A DNA stretch of 64,000 nucleotides, from the NCBI GenBank assembly GCA_025936675.1, contig JAICSX010000004.1:24865-88864 (forward strand), given 5' to 3'. Each line of letters starts with the position of its first letter. Positions within the stretch are counted from its first letter, which is position 1. This document shows positions 61,404-64,000 of the stretch, in pieces. This DNA is from Sphingomonas sp. Its GTDB lineage: Bacteria > Pseudomonadota > Alphaproteobacteria > Sphingomonadales > Sphingomonadaceae. The position numbers were made by a program, and so were the translations under genes. Under the pieces are notes generated by a model that saw nothing but the letters and a program-made list of their open reading frames with translations, was not told where the DNA came from and ran no database searches.

Positions 61404-62864
61404 CTAGCCTGCCGGGTTCAAACGCCCGCCGGGCTCGGCTTCGGCGAGCGCCTCCTCGACGCACTCCTGCTCGTCGAGCGGCGCGGGTTTGCCGACGGAC
61501 ATGCGCGACTTCTTCCATCCGCCATGAAAATAGAAAGCGATGGCCATCGAAATATTGGCGAATGAGCTGACCGGAAAACTCAGCCACAGCGCGTCCGCCT
61601 TGAGCCACGGATAGGCTCCCAAGGCGAATCCGAGGCGCACGGGCCAGAGGCCGATGGCAAGGATGATCAGCGGCCCGATGACGGCGCCATTGGCGCGTAC
61701 GGTCCCGAAAATGACCATCGTCGTGCCCATCAATAGGAAGCTCCAGGTCGCGAGGATCTGGATATGGCGCGCGATCGGAAGCGCCGGGCTGTGGCCGCCG
61801 AGGAACAAGGCGAGCGCGGGCCGGTCGGCTACGGCGAGAAGCACCACCAGCACGCCCGTGATCGCGAGCGCCTGGGTGACTCCCGACCAAGTGATCTTAC
61901 TGACCCGATCCCAGCGGCCGGCGCCGATATTCTGCGCCGCCATGGCGCTGACGGCCGCGCCCAAGGCCATCGCCGGCATCTGGAGATAGGTCCAGAGCTG
62001 CATCGCGACTCCGAACGCAGCCGTGGTGTCGACGCCCTCCCGGTTCACCAGCCCGATCAGCGCCAGCGCCGAGGCCGAGATGACCACCATCTGCAGGCCC
62101 ATCGGAATGCCTTTGATGATGATGGTCTTAAGGATCGAGCGGTCGGGGATCAGATAGCGAAGCTCGGGACCCTTGAGCCGGAGCGGCAGGTCGCGAACAT
62201 AGAGATAAACGATCAGCCCGGTCAGCGCGGTGTAGTTGGCGATCACGGTCGCAGTGGCCGACCCCGCGATTCCGAGGTGGGGCGCGGGCCCCAGGCCGAG
62301 GATGAAGACGGGATTGAGGCCGCTGTCGAACAGGACAGCCACGATCATGAACCACAAGGGAGTCATCGCATCGCCCGCGCCGCGCATGCCCATCATCAGC
62401 AGCACCAGGATCAGGATCGCGGGCATGGCGATGAAGATCACCCGCAAATAAGCGAGAGCGAGTGGCGCCGCGTCGGCCGGAGTGGCGAGGAGCTTCAGGA
62501 GCGCCGGCGCGAACACCCACCCCACAATCGCGATCGCCGCCGCGACGAAGACGAACGAGCCGATCGCCGTGCCGATCACCCGCCGCGCGCCGTCGACGTC
62601 CTTGCGGCCGAACGCCTGCCCTACGAGCACGGTCGAGGCCATGCCGAAGCCGAACACGAAGGCCATCAGAAGGAACATCACCATGTTGGCGTTCGACGTC
62701 GCGGCGAGCGCGCTCTCGCCGAGGAAGCGCCCGATCCAGATCGCATTGACGGTGCCGTTCAGCGACTGGAGGATCGAGGAGACGAGCGTCGGCAGCGCGA
62801 AAGCAAGCAGCGTCTTGCCGATGCTGCCTTGCGTCAGGTCGCGTCCGTGCGGTCGGCTGGCCAT
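61404..62864 (-). CDS. MATE family efflux transporter
   Basis: 486 residues, twelve predicted helices in two homologous halves. Starts GKTLLAFALPTLVSSILQSLNGTVNAIWIGRFLGE (the usual first-helix pattern), with GQAFGRKDVDGARR and later AQNIGAGRWDRV as the paired loop motifs. It exports cationic drugs or metabolites in exchange for Na+ or H+. It follows valS by 46 bp and precedes hemB by 19 bp on the same strand, with a C-terminal acidic tail (LDEQECVEEALAEAEPG). Confidence 0.9.
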   Translation of the reverse strand: MASRPHGRDLTQGSIGKTLLAFALPTLVSSILQSLNGTVNAIWIGRFLGESALAATSNANMVMFLLMAFVFGFGMASTVLVGQAFGRKDVDGARRVIGTAIGSFVFVAAAIAIVGWVFAPALLKLLATPADAAPLALAYLRVIFIAMPAILILVLLMMGMRGAGDAMTPLWFMIVAVLFDSGLNPVFILGLGPAPHLGIAGSATATVIANYTALTGLIVYLYVRDLPLRLKGPELRYLIPDRSILKTIIIKGIPMGLQMVVISASALALIGLVNREGVDTTAAFGVAMQLWTYLQMPAMALGAAVSAMAAQNIGAGRWDRVSKITWSGVTQALAITGVLVVLLAVADRPALALFLGGHSPALPIARHIQILATWSFLLMGTTMVIFGTVRANGAVIGPLIILAIGLWPVRLGFALGAYPWLKADALWLSFPVSSFANISMAIAFYFHGGWKKSRMSVGKPAPLDEQECVEEALAEAEPGGRLNPAG

Positions 62865-62910
62865 GTGCTCTTTCCCCGTTAGCCGCCCACCCCTGCAAAT
62901 GTCGGCTGGA

Positions 62911-64000
62911 TTACCCTAGCCGCTCCAGCGCCGCGCGCAAACGCTCGGCCTCGGCCGATTTTGCTTCGTGATCTGCGCGTGCCTTCTCGACCGCCTCCGG
63001 CCGGGCGCGCTCGGTGAAGTTCGGGTTGGATAGGCGCTGGGCGAGGGAGTCACGCTCCTTCTCCGCGGTAGCGGCCGCCTTATCGAGCCGCGCCTTCTCG
63101 GCATCGAGATCGATCGCATCGCCCAGCGGAAAGGCAATTGCCGTTCCGTTGACCACGAGCTGAGCCGAGTTCGGCGGCGCGGCGTCGGCCAAGGTAGGAG
63201 CCGCGAGCTTGGCCATGCGCGCAAGCGTAGGAGCATCCCTGCCCAGCCGGTCGACAAGCGCGGGATTTCCGATCACGTGCGGCCTCAGCGTGGCGCTCCA
63301 AGGGATGTTGAGCTCGGCTCGCAACGTGCGCGCCTCGGCGATGACGGAAACGAGAGATTCGATCTCCCGCTTGGCGTGCGGATCGACCTGCGCCTGAGGC
63401 TCGGGCCATTTCGCGACGATCAGCTCGTAGGGGCGCTCGTTCGCGCTCCATAGCTCCTCGGTGATGAAGGGCATCAGCGGGTGGAGCATCACGAGGACTT
63501 GGTCGAAGGCCCAGGCGGCGACGCGCTTCGTCTCCTCGTCGAACGCGCCCTTCACCAGCTCGACGTACCAATCGCAGAAGGTGCCCCAGACGAAATGATA
63601 GATGGCGTCGGCCATCTCGTCGTAGCGGAGCTCATCGTACGCGCGGTCGAGACGGCCAAGCGTCTCCACGACCTCGCCGATGATCCAGCGGTTGACCGGC
63701 AGCGTGGCTTGCGGCGCCGCGATGCTGTCGCTCGCGCCGACGCCGTTCATTTGCAGGAAGCGGGCCGCGTTCCAGATCTTGGTCGCGAAGTTGCGGTAGC
63801 CCTCGACACGCTTCTCATCGAGCTTGATGTCGCGGCCCTGGCTTTCCATCGCCGCCAGCGTGAAGCGCAGCGCGTCGGCGCCGTACTGGTCGATCAGGCC
63901 CAGCGGGTCGACGGTGTTGCCCTTCGACTTGGACATCTTCTGGCCCTTGGCGTCGCGGACCAGGCCATGGAGGTAGAGCGTCTTCCACGGCCGCTCACCC
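62911..64000 (-). CDS. valS: Valyl-tRNA synthetase, C-terminal part
   Basis: About 363 codons are present; the 5' end lies beyond the window. KMSKS is intact in [17 protein letters not shown]. Next come [12 protein letters not shown] and the anticodon-binding domain ([21 protein letters not shown]), then the C-terminal coiled coil ([28 protein letters not shown]) that is diagnostic of ValRS over IleRS and LeuRS. It charges tRNA-Val. Confidence 0.95.
   Translation of the reverse strand, partial: GERPWKTLYLHGLVRDAKGQKMSKSKGNTVDPLGLIDQYGADALRFTLAAMESQGRDIKLDEKRVEGYRNFATKIWNAARFLQMNGVGASDSIAAPQATLPVNRWIIGEVVETLGRLDRAYDELRYDEMADAIYHFVWGTFCDWYVELVKGAFDEETKRVAAWAFDQVLVMLHPLMPFITEELWSANERPYELIVAKWPEPQAQVDPHAKREIESLVSVIAEARTLRAELNIPWSATLRPHVIGNPALVDRLGRDAPTLARMAKLAAPTLADAAPPNSAQLVVNGTAIAFPLGDAIDLDAEKARLDKAAATAEKERDSLAQRLSNPNFTERARPEAVEKARADHEAKSAEAERLRAALERLG

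Noticed and set aside
1..64000. CRISPR array, prophage or toxin-antitoxin system
   Set aside because: No regularly spaced repeats, phage structural genes or recognisable TA pairs were found on either strand.

Overview
The window is about 64 kb of dense, GC-rich chromosomal DNA (mid-60s % GC). It reads as an alphaproteobacterium of the order Sphingomonadales (Sphingomonas/Sphingomicrobium-like). Support for this is the gene order ComF-GrxC-nitrilase-DUF1178, a back-to-back ComF/NDUFAF5-like pair, XerD next to AccA, an Mg-type (aspartate-rich) HemB, DUF6356 and DUF4402 proteins, and the AstA-AstB pair. I see no insertion sequence, prophage, integron, CRISPR array, plasmid origin or rRNA operon. 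This is core chromosome with a moderate share of poorly described, mostly envelope-associated genes.

Layout. 1-4 kb (minus): amine oxidase, GFA-fold protein, an exported methyltransferase-fold protein and the start of a dicarboxylate/amino-acid symporter. 4.2 kb: a DUF2383 four-helix protein and terminator. 4.7-8.1 kb (minus): DUF6356, an FAD/NAD(P)-binding protein and folE, then a YeiH-type transporter and tRNA-Arg(CCT). 8.2-10.5 kb (minus): comF, grxC, nitrilase, DUF1178. 10.5-11.6 kb (plus): an NDUFAF5-like methyltransferase and an orphan Flp pilin. 11.6-16.9 kb (minus): a small membrane protein, a 582-residue exported protein, xerD, accA and an M48/LysM protease. 16.9 kb: aroK. 17.5-21.6 kb (minus): a translationally coupled cvpA-cysS-IscU-like-Kef operon. 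21.6-26.3 kb: an MFS exporter, a methyltransferase divergent from a GT2 glycosyltransferase, and radA. 26.4-32.6 kb (plus): a CPA1 antiporter, an MFS transporter, cysK and a GGDEF-EAL-PilZ protein. 32.6-36 kb: an L,D-transpeptidase and small exported proteins. 36-45 kb: acyl-CoA dehydrogenase, msrA, purF, an SDR, a 483-bp structured intergenic gap, a GT-C-like membrane protein, cfa and a YdjM-like protein. 45-48 kb (minus): korA, a 26-codon membrane ORF and korB. 48-57.9 kb (plus): tandem paralogous membrane-anchored proteins, an alpha/beta hydrolase, rppH, a second exported methyltransferase-fold lipoprotein, DUF47-pit phosphate uptake, an M20 peptidase, astA, astB and a TPR protein. 58-60.4 kb: small conserved proteins, a truncated DUF1003 gene, tRNA-Arg(ACG) and a lipoprotein. 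60.4-64 kb (minus): hemB, a MATE exporter and the C-terminal part of valS.

Recurring themes are very tight packing (thirteen same-strand start/stop overlaps of four bases), convergent genes that share a palindromic CTAG stop or run 77 bp into each other, and no recognisable DNA-binding transcription factor in the whole window. The items I would follow first are the Shine-Dalgarno-masking hairpin in front of the c-di-GMP enzyme, the tandem membrane-anchored paralogs, the two exported methyltransferase-fold proteins, the IscU-like protein lacking its third cysteine beside cysS, and the unannotated 26-, 48- and 57-residue proteins.
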